Source of the DNA: Callaeas wilsoni
Lineage: Eukaryota; Chordata; Aves; Passeriformes; Callaeidae
DNA: 64,000 nucleotides
Direction of reading: 5' to 3'
Assembly (NCBI GenBank): GCA_013398955.1
Contig: VWPU01011632.1
Location: 62,001 to 126,000, forward strand
Under the pieces are notes generated by a model. It worked only from the letters and a program-made list of their open reading frames with translations. It did no database searches and had not been told where the DNA came from. Below, piece by piece: positions 25,229 to 38,160 of the stretch. The translations under genes and the position numbers were made by a program. Positions within the stretch are counted from its first letter, which is position 1. Each line of letters starts with the position of its first letter.

Positions 25229-25771
25229 CTGAGGCCATTTGCCATGGGGGAGCCTGGGAGAAGTGGTGGCTCAAGGTGATGGTAAAGGGCAGGGTCAGAG
25301 ACCTCCCCATGGGGCTGAGGGTGGATGGCCCTGCTCTGGTCCATCAGCACCAGGCTGACCAGAGGAATAACAAACCCTGCGATTTCTTCCTTAATCACAC
25401 CTCTCAGGTGCTGCTGCTCACAGCTTTATGCTCTTTCATCCCCCAAGGCAGGTGATTAATCCCCAGTAGCCATGTCAGGGTACACTTCATGGTTTAATTA
25501 CACATCCTAGTCTGAGTAATGTCTCTGGTTGCTCAGCCTGTCAGGCCCCATTAGCTGAGAGCATTCCCGTCCCAGCGCCGAGCACGCTGGTGAGAATGTG
25601 CCAAGCTTACCCAATGAGGGTTTCATCTTTGCTGCATCTTTAATACAAACTGCTCTGACATCTCCTCATCCTTTGCAGAGCTCCCCAGCGAGGGTACAAA
25701 ATGAGCATGAAGAGATTCAGTGGAAGCCTGTTCCTGGGGCTGGGTGCCTGGTGGCTGCACCCATGCAGGGG
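25229..25771. other. Intergenic DNA between two tandem repeats
   Basis: No gene recognised. GC-richer first half, AT-richer second half. Confidence 0.5.
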
Positions 25772-25871
25772 GAGGAGGGACATGGTCAGTCCACCCATGG
25801 AGGGCGAGGAGGGACATGGTCAGTCCTTTGTGGTGGGAAAGGAGGGACGTGGTCAGTCCTTTGTGGTGGTG
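25772..25871. repeat. 33-34 bp minisatellite, three copies
   Basis: Copies begin at 25772, 25806 and 25839, each with the core gaggagggacatggtcagtc (the third has aaggagggacgtgg). The second and third copies differ at only a few positions, so that duplication is the more recent. Confidence 0.85.
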
Positions 25872-28800
25872 GTGCTGACCACAGCTGCGCTCTCAATCAC
25901 AGGGTAATCAGAAAGCATTTCCTCCCACAGGCTGAGGTCTGCTCTAGCTTTGCCTTGTTGATATTTGTGAAACCTCTAATTAGCTGCCCTTTCATTTTGC
26001 TTTGTATCTGAGGCTGACACTGTGTCATCTGCTTTTCTCAGGAGTTTTCATATTTCCAGTGACTTATGAAAAGGGCAATTCTGTCAGGCATTTTGTGACC
26101 TTTAACTTGGGAGAATGTCATTCTTGAGGATGACTGTGGCCATTTTGTCTGCTGTGTTGCTCACAGTGATAATTTTGCGATGATGGTCACTCTAGAAAAC
26201 CAGACTGCAGATTTCTAAGTGTGGACTAAGGAATCCCATAGTGAGTTCCTTTCTATCCAAGCTGTATACGAAGAAAATCTAATTTGTTGTCTAATGCCTA
26301 TAGTGAAGGACCTCAAATGAGCCAACTGGCCTGAAAAGCCAGAAGGAAAAAAATCTGGTGAATAGTAAGTTTGTTGGGAAAATGGTATTTAGGTCATCCC
26401 AAAACTATTTATGAATTCAGGTCAAATTTTCTAAGTAGTTACTCCTGGGATTTCTTTCTTTTTTTTTTTTTTTTTTTTTTGGGAGTGGATTAATTTTTTC
26501 CCTTTTACTAAACTCAGGAGTTAATGCATTTGCCCAGAAACTGGGAATCCCTCATACAGTTTCAGTCCATGCTAGGGTGAAGCTGGATAATCCATTCCCA
26601 CTGAATTATCAGCACTTTTGAGTATGTAAGAAAGAAAGGGCAGTACACCCACAGAATGTCCCACTGGACCTGTGTCCTTACAGTTTAAAATATGCATTTC
26701 CTGAGCCAGAGAGAAAGAAATTACAAATACTCCCTAGTATGGTGGTTAGTGAATACACAAAGGCAAGAATATATTGGATTTCTGCTATATAGTCCACTCT
26801 GACTATAACTTGTATAAAATTGTACAAGAACATCAAGACACTGTTATCCTGTAGCCTGGCAGCCATAGCGCTCCCAGAAAAGATGTGGATTCTCTCAGAG
26901 AATAGGTAGAAGTCAGTCTGGATCCACTGCTTCTTGGATTTAATCAGGGAATTAAATAACCTATCTTTTCTTTTGCTGTTTAAGAAGCAAATGCTTTGTT
27001 GAAACAACTGGTTTCAAGTCAAAGCCATGTCGATTTCGTTTTTGGTGAGAAACATCATCTTACTTAAACTTGTAAATCATCTTTTTGACTAAAAGCTATT
27101 CACATTAATCTGTCAAAGTGGGGCCTCATTTGCCAGCTGCTAAAGGAGGCGATACAAAAAAAGCAACTCAATTCACCAGAGTTTGCAGGCTGGGAGAGGA
27201 GATATACAGAGAGCTGAGACAAAGTAATCTGGTATGTGGTTTGGGTGTCATGAGTGAGGTAGACAACGGATTATAGGTAGGTCTTTGGCAACTGTGTTAA
27301 TATTTAAAAACAACCTGAAAGCGATAATTGGATCTCACTAACTGCTTCAGTGTGCTTGTTAAAGTTGCTGCTAGCTACAAGAGGTTTTCTAGGGCAAGTA
27401 TAAGGGAAATATTCAGCTCATGAGACAGAAAGGACCATCTGACCTCTTTTCTTCTCAGTCTGTCCTGAGCAGAGAAGAAAAAGTGAAGCTAGGCTGACAT
27501 TTATTTTTCTGAGAAGAAACCAGTCTGTCTTTAAATTGTTCTTTGGGTTTTTCCATAAGATTTTATAAATGACATGTTATTTTACAGCACCCTTAACTGG
27601 AAACAGACCTTAGATTTTGATGAGAATATGTCCTGTCTTTTTCTTAGTAGCTGCTAGTACTGGGGAAGGTGCAGTGGGCAGAATGTCAGGGGGAAAACCC
27701 TACAAAACAACTGTTAAGTACAGGCTTTTGGATCCATTCAGGACAACTCACAACATTCTCTGAAATTTTGCTCATTTCCATATAAATCCGTTTTCATTGG
27801 GAAAAATTAGATTCCTTTCAGAGTCAGGAAGGATGAAAATGTTTGGCATAACCCATTAGAAGGCTTGAATTTCAGCTGCACCTCTACAGTTTTTTCTAGT
27901 TAGCTAGTGGGACATCTAATAGCAGCATAGTAACATCTCAAAGTGTTGGTACCTTTCTCCCCTGTCCAATCTGATCCATGCAGCAAATAGCTGAAAAGTC
28001 ACCTCATGGCAGGTGTTGCAGAGACTGAATAGAACCTTCACAAGCATATTTTAAGAGGACTGTTGCATTCCTGTAGGGTCTGGCTGCACAATATCATACT
28101 GGGGAGAGGAGAACGGCCCAGGGTGTGGTGTAAAGCAAACAGGACCCTGCCTGGTGGGTCATGTAACGGGTCTGTACCTGACACAAACATTCATTGAGAT
28201 ACTGAGATGGGCCAGAGCTCATCAGTTTGGATGTTTTGCACATGACTGTCTTCAAGGAAAGTATCACACAGTTTTAGCCTTAGTGGAAGTAGCAGGTGCC
28301 TAATCCTTCCCTGTGTGCCTGAATTTTGTGCAGTAATTGATATTTGGTGTTTGCCGCCTCAGATTTGTTGCAGGTTAATGCCCAGCCATTGAGCTCTAAT
28401 TCCTGTGTGTATTAGGATGTGCTGATATTTGAAGGGAAATGTGTAATATTCTGGTTTTGAATCTGTAAATGAATTCACGGCTTTCCTTGGTTGCTGGTTG
28501 ACAGAGAGGGCAGGAGCCAGCATAATCAGCAGTTCCAGGATTCATCTGTAAACAAATATCGACAAGAGAAAAGCAGCAGTGCAGCAGCCTGCACTGGATC
28601 TAATACTCATCAATTCAGTGAGTAAGCACACAGGATTTGCCTTATGAGCTGCCAGACCATGGACAGACTCCAATCCTATGGCACTGCAGAGGTATCAAAG
28701 TTCACTAAATGCATTTACCTGCTAGCACTCTGAGGCCAATATTCTTGTTTTAATAAAAGTACAAACCCTGTTGGACAAGTCATTTACAGCTCCATCACAA

Positions 28801-29747
28801 AGACTGCACAAAATTTATTTATTCTTTTTTAATTTGAGAGAAGCCTATAATAACAAGATAGTCAAATGGGAATTTTAATGAGATTGACCTCAGCAGAAGA
28901 GTTTAACTAAAGCACATGGCTCAGAGACAATACCAACAGGTGACATGCTTTACTTTTTTTCCTCTAGGGACCGCAGCTGCTTTTCTCCTTCCAGGGCCCT
29001 AGGACTCCCCAGTGCAGCCCTGGCTGGGAGCACCAGTCCCTGCACATGTCTGGGGCGGACTGTGGGTGCTGGGCTCAGGTCCTGGGACAGCCCGGGCCAG
29101 CTGGGGGACTTGTCCTTGCAGTGTGCTCTGAGACAGGTGTGCCAAACCTAGGCTGCAAAGGAGATCCTGGGCCATGGAGTGAAGCCAATCAGGGTAATAA
29201 TGCTTATTAGTGCCCTCAGGGTTTTCAGCTCCTTTCCTACAGCTTTCCTGATTGCTCTCAGAGGGTGGAAAGTACTACTTCTCTGACTGGAAGCAGTGTT
29301 TTTGGTTCTTTCCTCTAGCTCACGTTTGTGATTTTTAAAATAATTTTATTTCAAGTGACCTGGAATATTTTTGCAGTAAGAAGGCAGTCAGGCTCTTTTG
29401 GCGGAGGAATTGGTAAGTTTGGTGAGATCTATTGTGGTACCTTAGCATATAATAACTGATCTCCATGGGACAAGAGCTTTTCCAGTTCACAGCCCTGCTC
29501 AGTTTTAGGGAGGTTTGTCTGTAGGTGCCTGTGACAGATCAGGAAAATGTGCCCTCCGTCTTGTGAGTTGCTCGGAGGGGGTGAAAGGGGTCAGCCTGGT
29601 AGCTTGTTAAAGATGGGTCAGGTCTAGGAGATCAGGGAACTTCAATTCTGCTGATTTGCAGAATTCTGGAAGCTTCTAGTGTTTTGCACAGCAATGAGCT
29701 CTTTTTGCTGCAAAGCCAGGGTTTGAAAGCTGAGCTGTGAGTCACCA
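25872..29747. other. Intergenic DNA, mostly AT-rich
   Basis: No supported gene. A 22-base T run lies at 26459-26480. A 109-codon minus-strand frame at 26678-27007 lies in AT-rich DNA, and I do not recognise it. The 28960-29180 block is GC-richer without identifiable content. Confidence 0.55.
26459..26480. repeat. Poly(T) tract, 22 bases
   Basis: Pure T run after a T/C-rich lead (tttctttc). No mobile-element body is recognisable next to it. Confidence 0.9.
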
Positions 29748-29795
29748 CATTCGAATGCTGGCCCTTAGTCCCACGTACTTGCTGAGTGACCCAGG
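29748..29795 (+). repeat. MIR core fragment
   Basis: The words attcgaatgctggc, then cccacgtacttgctg and agtgaccca follow the MIR core 'ttcgaatcccggctctgccacttactagctgtgtgacct' in order and spacing. Short and diverged. Confidence 0.5.
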
Positions 29796-31689
29796 AGCAG
29801 CGTGTGGGTGGGTCCTGGGGTGTGCATCCCCAGCTGTGCCCAGCTCACAGAGGATGTGAGCACGCGGGATGCATTGCACCGAGAGCCTGGTGTTTCTGCA
29901 GCAAGAGCTCATGCTCTTGAGCTTCGTGGCTCACTGCTTCAGCCCTTGGTTTGGCTGAAACCTCCCGTGGTGGTGCGCTCACATCTCTGAGGCTGGCTCC
30001 AGCTGAGTGGTGAAGTGCAGAGGAAGAGGGAGCGGGAGGCAGACTGGCAGGTGTCACAACACAGGCACAATCACCCTGCTGCCACAACTGCACTAGGCTA
30101 GGTCCACCTTTCAGAAACTCTAGCTGAACTTGAATGTGGAGGATTTGGTTGTTTGTTTGGTTCTTTTTTATGTTGTTTTGGTTTTTTCCCCCCTGCAAAG
30201 CCAGAAAGTTGTGCAAACTCATTGATAAGGGTTTCCTTTCACAGACAGTCCCTGCTATCATCATCAAACCTGGGCAGAAGGTTTGTGGATAAATATTTCA
30301 AAACTCTTTAAAAGGCAATTAAACATTCTAAGCAGAAGAGTCGGTGAAAGGTGTTACAGTTGGATTTCAGATATATCCATTATATATCCATTTGTACACA
30401 CGTGTGTGTGCTCTCCTCTGTGTGTGTGGTCCTACGGTGCAAGAACAAAACCTCTGACAGCTGGGAAGGTTTGACAGCAGGGAAGGTTACATCAAAGAGT
30501 GGACAGGGTGATCTGAGAGCCAGGGTGGCAGTTTCAGTATTTGCTTTGTCATGGTGTTTCACGTGGAACACCATTGTCTGTGAGAATGTTGGCACCAGTT
30601 TCTTGAGTCCTATTACCTACTGGCTTTGGGAGGTGTTAGAAGCAAAAGTCTTCTAGGGCACAATGAGCAGAGAACCCTGAGACATGGCCACTGAAGGTGG
30701 AAAGAATGCATGTTTTTATTTTTAAGTATCTGTTCCTTGGAAGCTGTGGAGTATATTAATGGGTCCTTCCTGTAGCCTTTCTTCCCAAGCTTTTGTGTGA
30801 CTTTCTGTCTCACGGCAGCAGCTGCCACCTGGAATTTGAGGGAAAAATTGCAAAGAAGAGTTATCACCAGTGGATTGGGCTTTGGGCACTGCTTTTATAA
30901 AAGGTATAGGAAAAGCTGCCTGGAAAAAAACCTGCAACAGCATGATTATTACCTGGGGATCTGCCTGTGAAAAGTGATGTGAAGGCAAGCTCAGACCTCA
31001 GAATCTAATGAATTACTGACAGAAAAGGCTCAAGGAAATGCAAAAAAAATTGCTAAAAATTCTCAAAGCAATTTCTTTTAATCAGAAGTTATTAAAATGG
31101 CAAATTCTGCTCAAAGTTCATATTGTCTTGGCTTTTATTTGTTGTTCATGTTGCCATGGCACCGGAGCAGTCTGTGGAGGTAAAAGGAATAGTCTGTACT
31201 GCCCTCACCTCTGAGAGAGAGCTCGGCCACCCCCTCGAGTCCCTGCAGGCAGGGCAGCTGCTGTTTCATGCAGGTGTAAGCTGGCATCAAGGCGTGCTAG
31301 AAACGATTCTGTAAATTGTCTGCTGCTGTTGTCCCCCCCGTTCCCTGTACCTTTCTGAGTAACGGCAGCACAGCCCTGGTTGGCATTTTTTTTCTCTCTG
31401 AAGTGGGATCTGCCATCAGGACTTTGCAGTTTGGGAACTACTCATCCTGTGCTGGTCTTGGTGCGCCACCTGACTTATATTCATTGTTTTCTCTTGTTTT
31501 CAGGTATTGCCTCATTTTTGAGCATAATTCCACTTTCTTAGAAGCATATTCCCTGTTTTTATTCTTGTAATCAGAGGTTTATTAAGGTTTGAAATCATCA
31601 AACTGACCACTGTGGTTTTTTTGCTGAAAAACGTGCTGGACAACATCTCTCAGGATGCTGAGAGACTATTCTGTGCAAGCATTATCCTG
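29796..31689. other. Intergenic DNA
   Basis: No gene recognised. It includes a perfect 11-base tandem duplication (atatatccatt) at 30371-30392 and a short acacacgtgtgt palindrome at 30396-30407. Confidence 0.5.
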
Positions 31690-31803
31690 TGCTCCCTTCC
31701 TTTTATTCCTGTCTCTATGAATCCATTATAGGGTATTCTTAGAGATACTGTGCTAGATGGATTTTCTGGTCTATCAGGTAACAGCAGTTATTATCTTCCT
31801 AAG
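31690..31803 (+). repeat. CR1 LINE 3'-end fragment
   Basis: The words atactgtgctagatggattt, tctggtctatca and cagcagttattatcttcct match in order the diagnostic CR1 3' tail 'atactgggctagatggacct / ttggtctgaccc / ggcagttcttatgttctt'. Orientation is sense on +. The fragment is old and truncated. Confidence 0.65.
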
Positions 31804-33100
31804 TTTTACACACATACCTTACCTAGGGGAAAAATAACTGCTTACACAGAAAAAGCTTATTAAAATATTTACAAAATTGTATCAAGATATTGTGTTACTG
31901 ATGTTGTAAGCTGCTAAAATTTCTTGGATAATCACAGCGTGATAATCACACTTAGACTTTAAAGGGATTAATCTCTGCTAGTGCAGTTTGCATCCTTTTA
32001 TTCTGCAGAAGTCGAAGGAGACATTTATTCTTCCTGTTGTATAGCTAAAGTGAGCAGAACTTGGTAGCTGAAAGCCTTGAGCTGATATGCATGGAAACAT
32101 GGAATGATGACATTTTGAGTCACTCTCAAAGAGGCTGCAGGTTCAGCAGATGTGAGGCAGTAAAATTGTATCTCCATGTGAAGAAATCAGTTTATGCAAA
32201 CAGTGCTCGGATCAGCCAGAGGCTTGCAAGCTGTTACTGGCTTTGTAAATGAATAATTATGTGAGTAAATCATGACTTCCAAACAGTTTGGCCTTTCACA
32301 GGTGTGCAGAAAGGCAGGTGCAACCAAACACAGGTCATGGGGAGAAAAGAATCTAGTCAGACTTGTAGAGAAAGCAGGTAGTGTGTGATACTGCTGGAAT
32401 TTAGCCCACTGGTAGGTCTGTGGATAAGGGGGTTTTAGACAGAGACCTTTAGAGATGGGAAGAGTATTGTTCAAATAAAGAACTGATTTTTAGCTTGCCT
32501 ATTTATCAAGGTTACCTAAACTGTCGAGTTCCTTTCTAGCCACTTGCTTCCAAAAACGTGATGTGGTTCTCTGTGATGTGCCACTTTTGGAAAAGGGTCC
32601 GTTCCTTGAGATGCAAGGCATGGGGGTAGCTGAAGCTTATTGCCCTCAGTGTGACTGAAATAATTGTTTAAAAGTGAAGAAGGATTTTTTGGGCTTGTGT
32701 GTCATCTGTGCAGGTAAATCAAGGGCTAACTCTATCTTTGCTATAAAGGAAGTTTATATCACTGCAGTCAAAACCTTCAGGTCTACTTAAGGACAGAATT
32801 TAAAGACTTTCGACTCCACAAAGGCTCTGAAATTAGTGTTCAGGTTATTTTTAGAAAATTTTGGCTTTCTCATATTACCATAGCAATGAGTGTTGCTAAA
32901 GTCTGCCCTTGGGCACAACTTTCATGTGTCTGGGTCTGTTTGCCAAGTGCTTGGTGGGTCCTGGCACCGCTGCAAACCATGGCATGCTGAGGCAGGCTCT
33001 GTGTGAGCCTCTGGGAAGGCTCTCAGGTGAGCAGTGCTCTGTATTTGGGGGTCCATGATCTCTCCAAACTCTAACAGTTCACTGTTCTGTGGGTATAAAT
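31804..33100. other. Intergenic DNA
   Basis: No gene, RNA gene or clear repeat seen. Confidence 0.5.
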
Positions 33101-33216
33101 GGTGCCAAAGAGGCAGAATGCCCTGCCTGTGCCTTATGTAAGCACAGGGCAGAATTGGGGTGCCAAAGAAGCAGAATGCCCTGCCTCTGCCTTATGTAAG
33201 CATAGAGCAGAACTGG
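33101..33216. repeat. 58-bp tandem duplication
   Basis: Unit 33101-33158 and unit 33159-33216 are identical except for about five substitutions (roughly 91%). Both contain gcagaatgccctgcct and gccttatgtaagca. The equal unit length without indels points to a single local duplication of moderate age. Confidence 0.9.
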
Positions 33217-36200
33217 GGAAGGGCTCCTCAAAGAGGTGTATTTAGTAACAGTAACCTAAAGCTTATGCTGTGAGTCCCTGGTGTACTGGTTTAATACTTC
33301 CAAACTTGCCCCAAAGCCAGTGTGCGTGAAATTGCTGCGCTCGTGTGCAGCAGTCCTGCAGAATTCCATTTGCTGGGGCTGGTGAAAGTGGCTCCAATGG
33401 TTGCATGCTCTGCCAAAGACCAAGTCTGCCTGTTCCTTGGGGTGGGCTCACTGTGCATGAGGAGCAGAGCAGGCACTTCAGACATCCAGAGCTCCCTGGA
33501 GCACGTCGGGCTGGCTGCACACACAGCGAAAGGACCTTTCTGACTTGTCAGAGACGTGGCTGTGGATACCCCATATGCTCTTAAGATGTTTCTCGTGTTC
33601 TCTATAGATAAGGGATATTGAGAGACCAGATCTGTTAAATGTAAGGATAATGCTGAGAGAGCGACTGTCTTCTTGTTGCCTGGTGCTTTGCTTTCTCCAG
33701 GACTAGGGAACACTAACATGCATTTTCTTCAGTCCTATCAGATCTTATAAATGGATTCCTTATCTTAAATCTCCAGTTTAATCCCAAAGCACTCTAAATT
33801 TCAGTTTCAGTCTGTTAAACCTACTTAAGGCTTCTACCATTTCTTCTCTGACTGTGCAAAATTCTTCAGTTCGTTTTATTCTTAATAATGATCCACATGG
33901 CCTAATCATGCAGTCCAGAGTAGACTATGTATATGTATATATATATATAGACTCTACATCCTTCCAACCTGTGCGGTGTGATTTGTGTGTCCTGAGACAA
34001 AGCTGCACCTGCTATACTTTATGACTAGAATTTAAATATTCTTGCTGTTCATACCTATCTGACTTCTTAGCTGAGCAGAAAGTCTGAGCAAAAATAACTC
34101 AAAAACCCCAGTAGCTTTATCTTTCAGAGTAAGAACAGCGTGTTAAATGTGTGCAGAGGCAGTGCTATCTTATTTCATTGGCATGGATGCTGCTTTTAGG
34201 ATTCTTAATTCCTGCTGCCTTTTATCTTTGAGATGTCTCTGCAAATATGTTTTCCTTTCTTTACTCTACTCTATTATGACTCTGAGACTTGGTTAAATAT
34301 CTAAAGAAAACTTCTTCAATTCACCTAATTCAGTCAAGATTGGATTGTAGGTATTTAAATGCCTTATCTGTAAAGAATTCAACAGAAATTGAGCACACTA
34401 TCATATTTGAAGGTCTGAGTCTTAGTGCTAATGAAAGGAGCTGGGTGAGATTTTTTTTGATTTTTCAATTTTTTTTTTTTTAAATTTTATCTACAGGTAG
34501 GAATGGAAAGGTATTTAAGTTTTCCCTCTCTTGCTCAGTTCCTGATCTGACCACCGATTTCCCAAGGGAGGGATAGGGATATGCATTGTACGTGTTATGG
34601 GAATGCACACTGCTGAAACAACGACTAGATCACCCATTCAGTGCCAGCTGGGCTCTGAGCATTGCAACGTGCAGAGCTGCCCCCTTACAGCTGCAGGGGT
34701 GTAAGGTGACAGTTCTTCATGCTGCAACGCTCAGAGCTGGATTTGAGCCTCCTGCTCGCCAGGCAGGGATGTGAGGAGGACCGAGCCTGGCTGGTTTGCT
34801 GCACTCTGTACTCCCCACTGCTGTCTTTTACAGCCCTGCTGATGGAGGAGAGGGATTTGGCTTGCAGGTGGGATGTTTGCTAGTGCTGAGTTGCTCTAGC
34901 TTTACGTCTGGGTTTTGTGAAACCTCATATGAAGCAATTTATGTGGGGCTCTAGGTTTTAGAAACCCACTGGGAAAGGCAGTGTATGAATTAAGGTAGGA
35001 ATGGTGCTTCTTAAGCAGAAGCAATGTAGATAGAAACTGCATCAGGCTGAGGATGGTAAACACTTTTAGCACATGTTCATGCCTGATAGGATGGGATATT
35101 CAGTGATATTCATGTTCAAAAGATCTTACTTCTTCTCATGAGCTGTCTGGTTTCTTTTCCCTTGGAGCTCTTGGTGTTCACTGTCTGAACTGATGATGTG
35201 GGTAAGATCAAATTCAACCTGACAAAATAAGTCAGAGGATGTGAAATCCTCCCTTTTTCCAGTCTCCCCTGTGAGCAAACAAATGTCATTTCACCCAAGT
35301 GAAAAGTTGTTCTCAACAGGGTTCAGACTTTTAGATTTAGTGAAATTATGTGGTTTTCTACATATGGAGATACTTTTGGGGTTTGTTTGTGTGGGGATTT
35401 ATGTTTTGCTTTTCTGCTTGTGATCCTTAAGGTGCTCTATTAAGAAGGGGTTATTCAGTGCTGGCAACTCATTCTTTCCTGTCCTTCCTGTCACCTTCCT
35501 CTAAAACACTATGCATCACAGGTCACGGGATCAGGCAGAGGGGCAGTACTTGAAGGGAGTTTTGCATTGTGCAGGGATCCTATGATGTTAGGAGAAGGAG
35601 TATGTAGGTTAAGGGATGAATCCCATTTGTCTTTTTGGCTTCTAGATAATTAAGTATGATCTGTTAGCTGGGCTGTCCTTATTGTTTTTGTCGTAGTCTC
35701 ATACAAAGACAGAGCTAAGGGCCATCCCTGTCAAGCAGAAGTGTGATAGCTGCCAGAGTAACTAACTAAAGCATCAGTTTTAGTGTCTAAAACATCAGCT
35801 AAATGGCAGCAACAACGCTAAGTTGTAGTGTGAAACCGGAGGATCTTTTGGGAAAACAGGAGCTGTAACAAGAACACTTCATTAATTAAGAGTCTGCAAT
35901 AAGCATAATCGTTGCTTGGTTTGGGCTGGTCCTTTCTAACCAAAACTTACAACTAAGGTACAGAAACAATCTTGAAATTTGATTGTAAGCAGAAGAAATT
36001 TGAATGTGAAGTAGTGGGAGGTGGAAAAAATGAGGCCAAGGAAAAGAAGGGTGCCTGTGGGAACAGCTCAATTTATTTTTTTTTTCTCTTGTCTCAAACA
36101 ACCTTCATTATATAACCTCAAGAAACTTTGTTTTCATATTATAAGACTTACATACATAAGCCTAAACCTGAAAACTTGTGGTCTTTGGCTTTGCTAGCAA

Positions 36201-37407
36201 TCTTTTACAAAACAAAAAGAGCCCTGAGGACATAGCACTTTGTTGTTTGCTTATCTTTGGTAGGTATTCATTCAGTCTTGACGTTCTCTACTCTTCCTAG
36301 CCTCAAGTAATGTGATCCTAGGAGATACTGCTTACAGCTAAATGTAATGTTTAGTCTTCAGACTTTTATAGCACACAGAACTAGCAAAAAGTTTTGCCAG
36401 CTAGCTTGGAAATTTCCTGTGGCGAGTTATAAATGGTGTCAGCATTAATGTTGGTGTGGGTGAAGGGAAGGATCTCTGACTCTTTCCAAATTTGGCATTT
36501 ACATTTCTAAGGTGAATGTTGTATTCTAATTGCATAATACATCACCATGGCACCCAGCCCTTTCTGAGGATCCTTTTCTGTGGGGCAATCTCCACTCTTT
36601 CATGTGTGCATGCTGGTGTGATTTGGTCTAACTGACCTGAACTATTTCTCAGAGAGGTATTGTGATGTCAGAAGAAGTTTTTGGAACAAATCCATAAAAA
36701 TGAGTAGTAACAAATTGTCAAAGCTGAACAGTGTAGCCTGGGTGTTTTAAAGGTAGTCAAATAGAAATTACTGGGCTGCTAACTGTGGTGCGTAATATAT
36801 GAGTTAAATTAGCTTTGGTGCCAAAGGGGTAACAGATGGCAAATTGAAGCTGATTCTTAAGAGAATTTGGGAAGATTAAGTTGGGTAAAGATCACTTTCT
36901 ACAGGAAAAAACAATTAAGCAATTATAATAAACAGTAAAATTAGCACTCATATAGATATGCTGAAGAGGAGAGATTCACACAAAGAAGGGATGCCTCACA
37001 TCTATGATGTTTTTGTAAGGTCTCAATAATTCAGGAGCTAATTCTCCATCTGGCTTATGTTAAGTACTAGAACTTCTTAAAAACCCAACCAAACAAAAAC
37101 ATAAACCCAAAATAAGCAAAAAACCCCAAAACACATGCTCAAAATTCCTTACAGAGATTGAGTTCAGAGTAAAGCACTAGTTTTCCACAGTGGTTGGCAA
37201 TAACAAAAAAGGCAGAAAAATAAAATCAGGAAAAATACTAGGAAAATAAAAGAGAAAGCATATTCATTATTTGTTCTTGTCTCGCTTAGTCTGTGTGGTT
37301 TTGGACTTTTCATAGTGTTCAGAAGTTTCCGTGAAGATAAAGGAAATAGTGACATTTCCTTAAACTTGGGAGATACGATGTGAGGTAGAGGGTGAGAAAG
37401 GCAGACC
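33217..37407. other. Intergenic DNA
   Basis: No supported gene. A (TA)n microsatellite lies at 33926-33949. A-rich/AAACCC-like low-complexity sequence lies at about 37078-37134. GC-richer blocks near 33300-33560 and 34600-34860 give chance open frames. Confidence 0.5.
33926..33949. repeat. (TA)n microsatellite
   Basis: Imperfect TA run (tatgtatatgtatatatata) of about 24 bases. Confidence 0.85.
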
Positions 37408-37830
37408 ATGGCAGTTTATAAACTCAGAGATATGGAAAAGGTGAGTAGTGAAGGCATATTGAATATTTCTCATGACACGGGGTCTATAAGTACATAATGA
37501 AATAATCAGCGGACAAGTTTGAGACAAACAAAACCCCCCTTATATTTTTTCCATAGAAACGTAATTAAACGATGGCATGCCTTGCCACAGGATGTTTTGA
37601 AGGCCAAATGTTTCAAACCATTATTACACAAATCAATGCAAGAAAAAATTCCACAAAAGGCTCCTGAACAGTAGATAGAGTCTCTGGTTGAGGAAGTTCA
37701 GAGCGGGGAGGATACACTAGGGAAATATTATTGTGTACTGTGCTACTTTCTCTAGGCATCCCAGCTGCTGCGGGGGAAAAGCAGCAGATTAGAGGGATCT
37801 TTGACCTGACCCTGTACGTGTAGTGTTGCT
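37408..37830 (+). repeat. CR1 LINE 3' fragment
   Basis: In order: gatatggaaaaggtgagtag, caagtttgagacaaacaaaa, ccttgccacaggatgttttg, aaggccaaatgttt, agagtctctggttgaggaag and agattagagggatctttgac. These match the reptile/bird CR1 3' words 'gatatggagaaggtgaatag', 'caggttcaaaacaaacaaaa', 'ccttgccagaggatgttgtg', 'gagtctctggctcaggaag' and 'ggctagatggacctttgg'. Sense on +. It ends about 55 bases before the solo LTR. Confidence 0.75.
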
Positions 37831-37966
37831 GGAGAGCCTCCCTGGTATATTCCAAGGAAGCATCTGTCCTCCTCCAGCTTTCTGTCTGTAGGAAGTTCTG
37901 GTTGGTTTTGGACGGTCGGGACGGCCATAGATGAGAGATCTCTGTAGTTGGGTCCTAGAGTATGTA

Positions 37967-37972
37967 GTTTAT
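37967..37972 (-). terminator. LTR poly(A) signal on the minus strand
   Basis: tttatt on + (AATAAA on -) within gtagtttattatgaagg, about 80 bases inside the LTR 3' end. Confidence 0.5.
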
Positions 37973-38039
37973 TATGAAGGATGTGGATATAGTGACCCTG
38001 TTTGGAGCTGCCAGCTGCAGCTCGAAGCAGGCCAGAAAA

Positions 38040-38160
38040 GTAAGAGAGCAAGAGAAGCAAAGGTAAGAGCAAGAGAGAGTAAGGGTAAGAAGAAGTAGGA
38101 CAAGTAGTGGAAGTAGTAAAAGTAGACAGAAAAGAGAGGGAAAAGAGAGCGAGGTTCTCG
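38040..38160. repeat. Purine-rich tract inside the solo LTR
   Basis: About 120 bases almost entirely A/G with occasional T, with aag/gag periodicity. On the LTR sense strand it is polypyrimidine. Typical of LTR U3 regions and prone to length change. Confidence 0.7.

Noticed and set aside
26678..27007. 109-codon minus-strand frame with hydrophobic stretches in AT-rich DNA
   Set aside because: The hydrophobic stretches follow from AT-rich codons. I recognise no family, and nothing else supports a gene.
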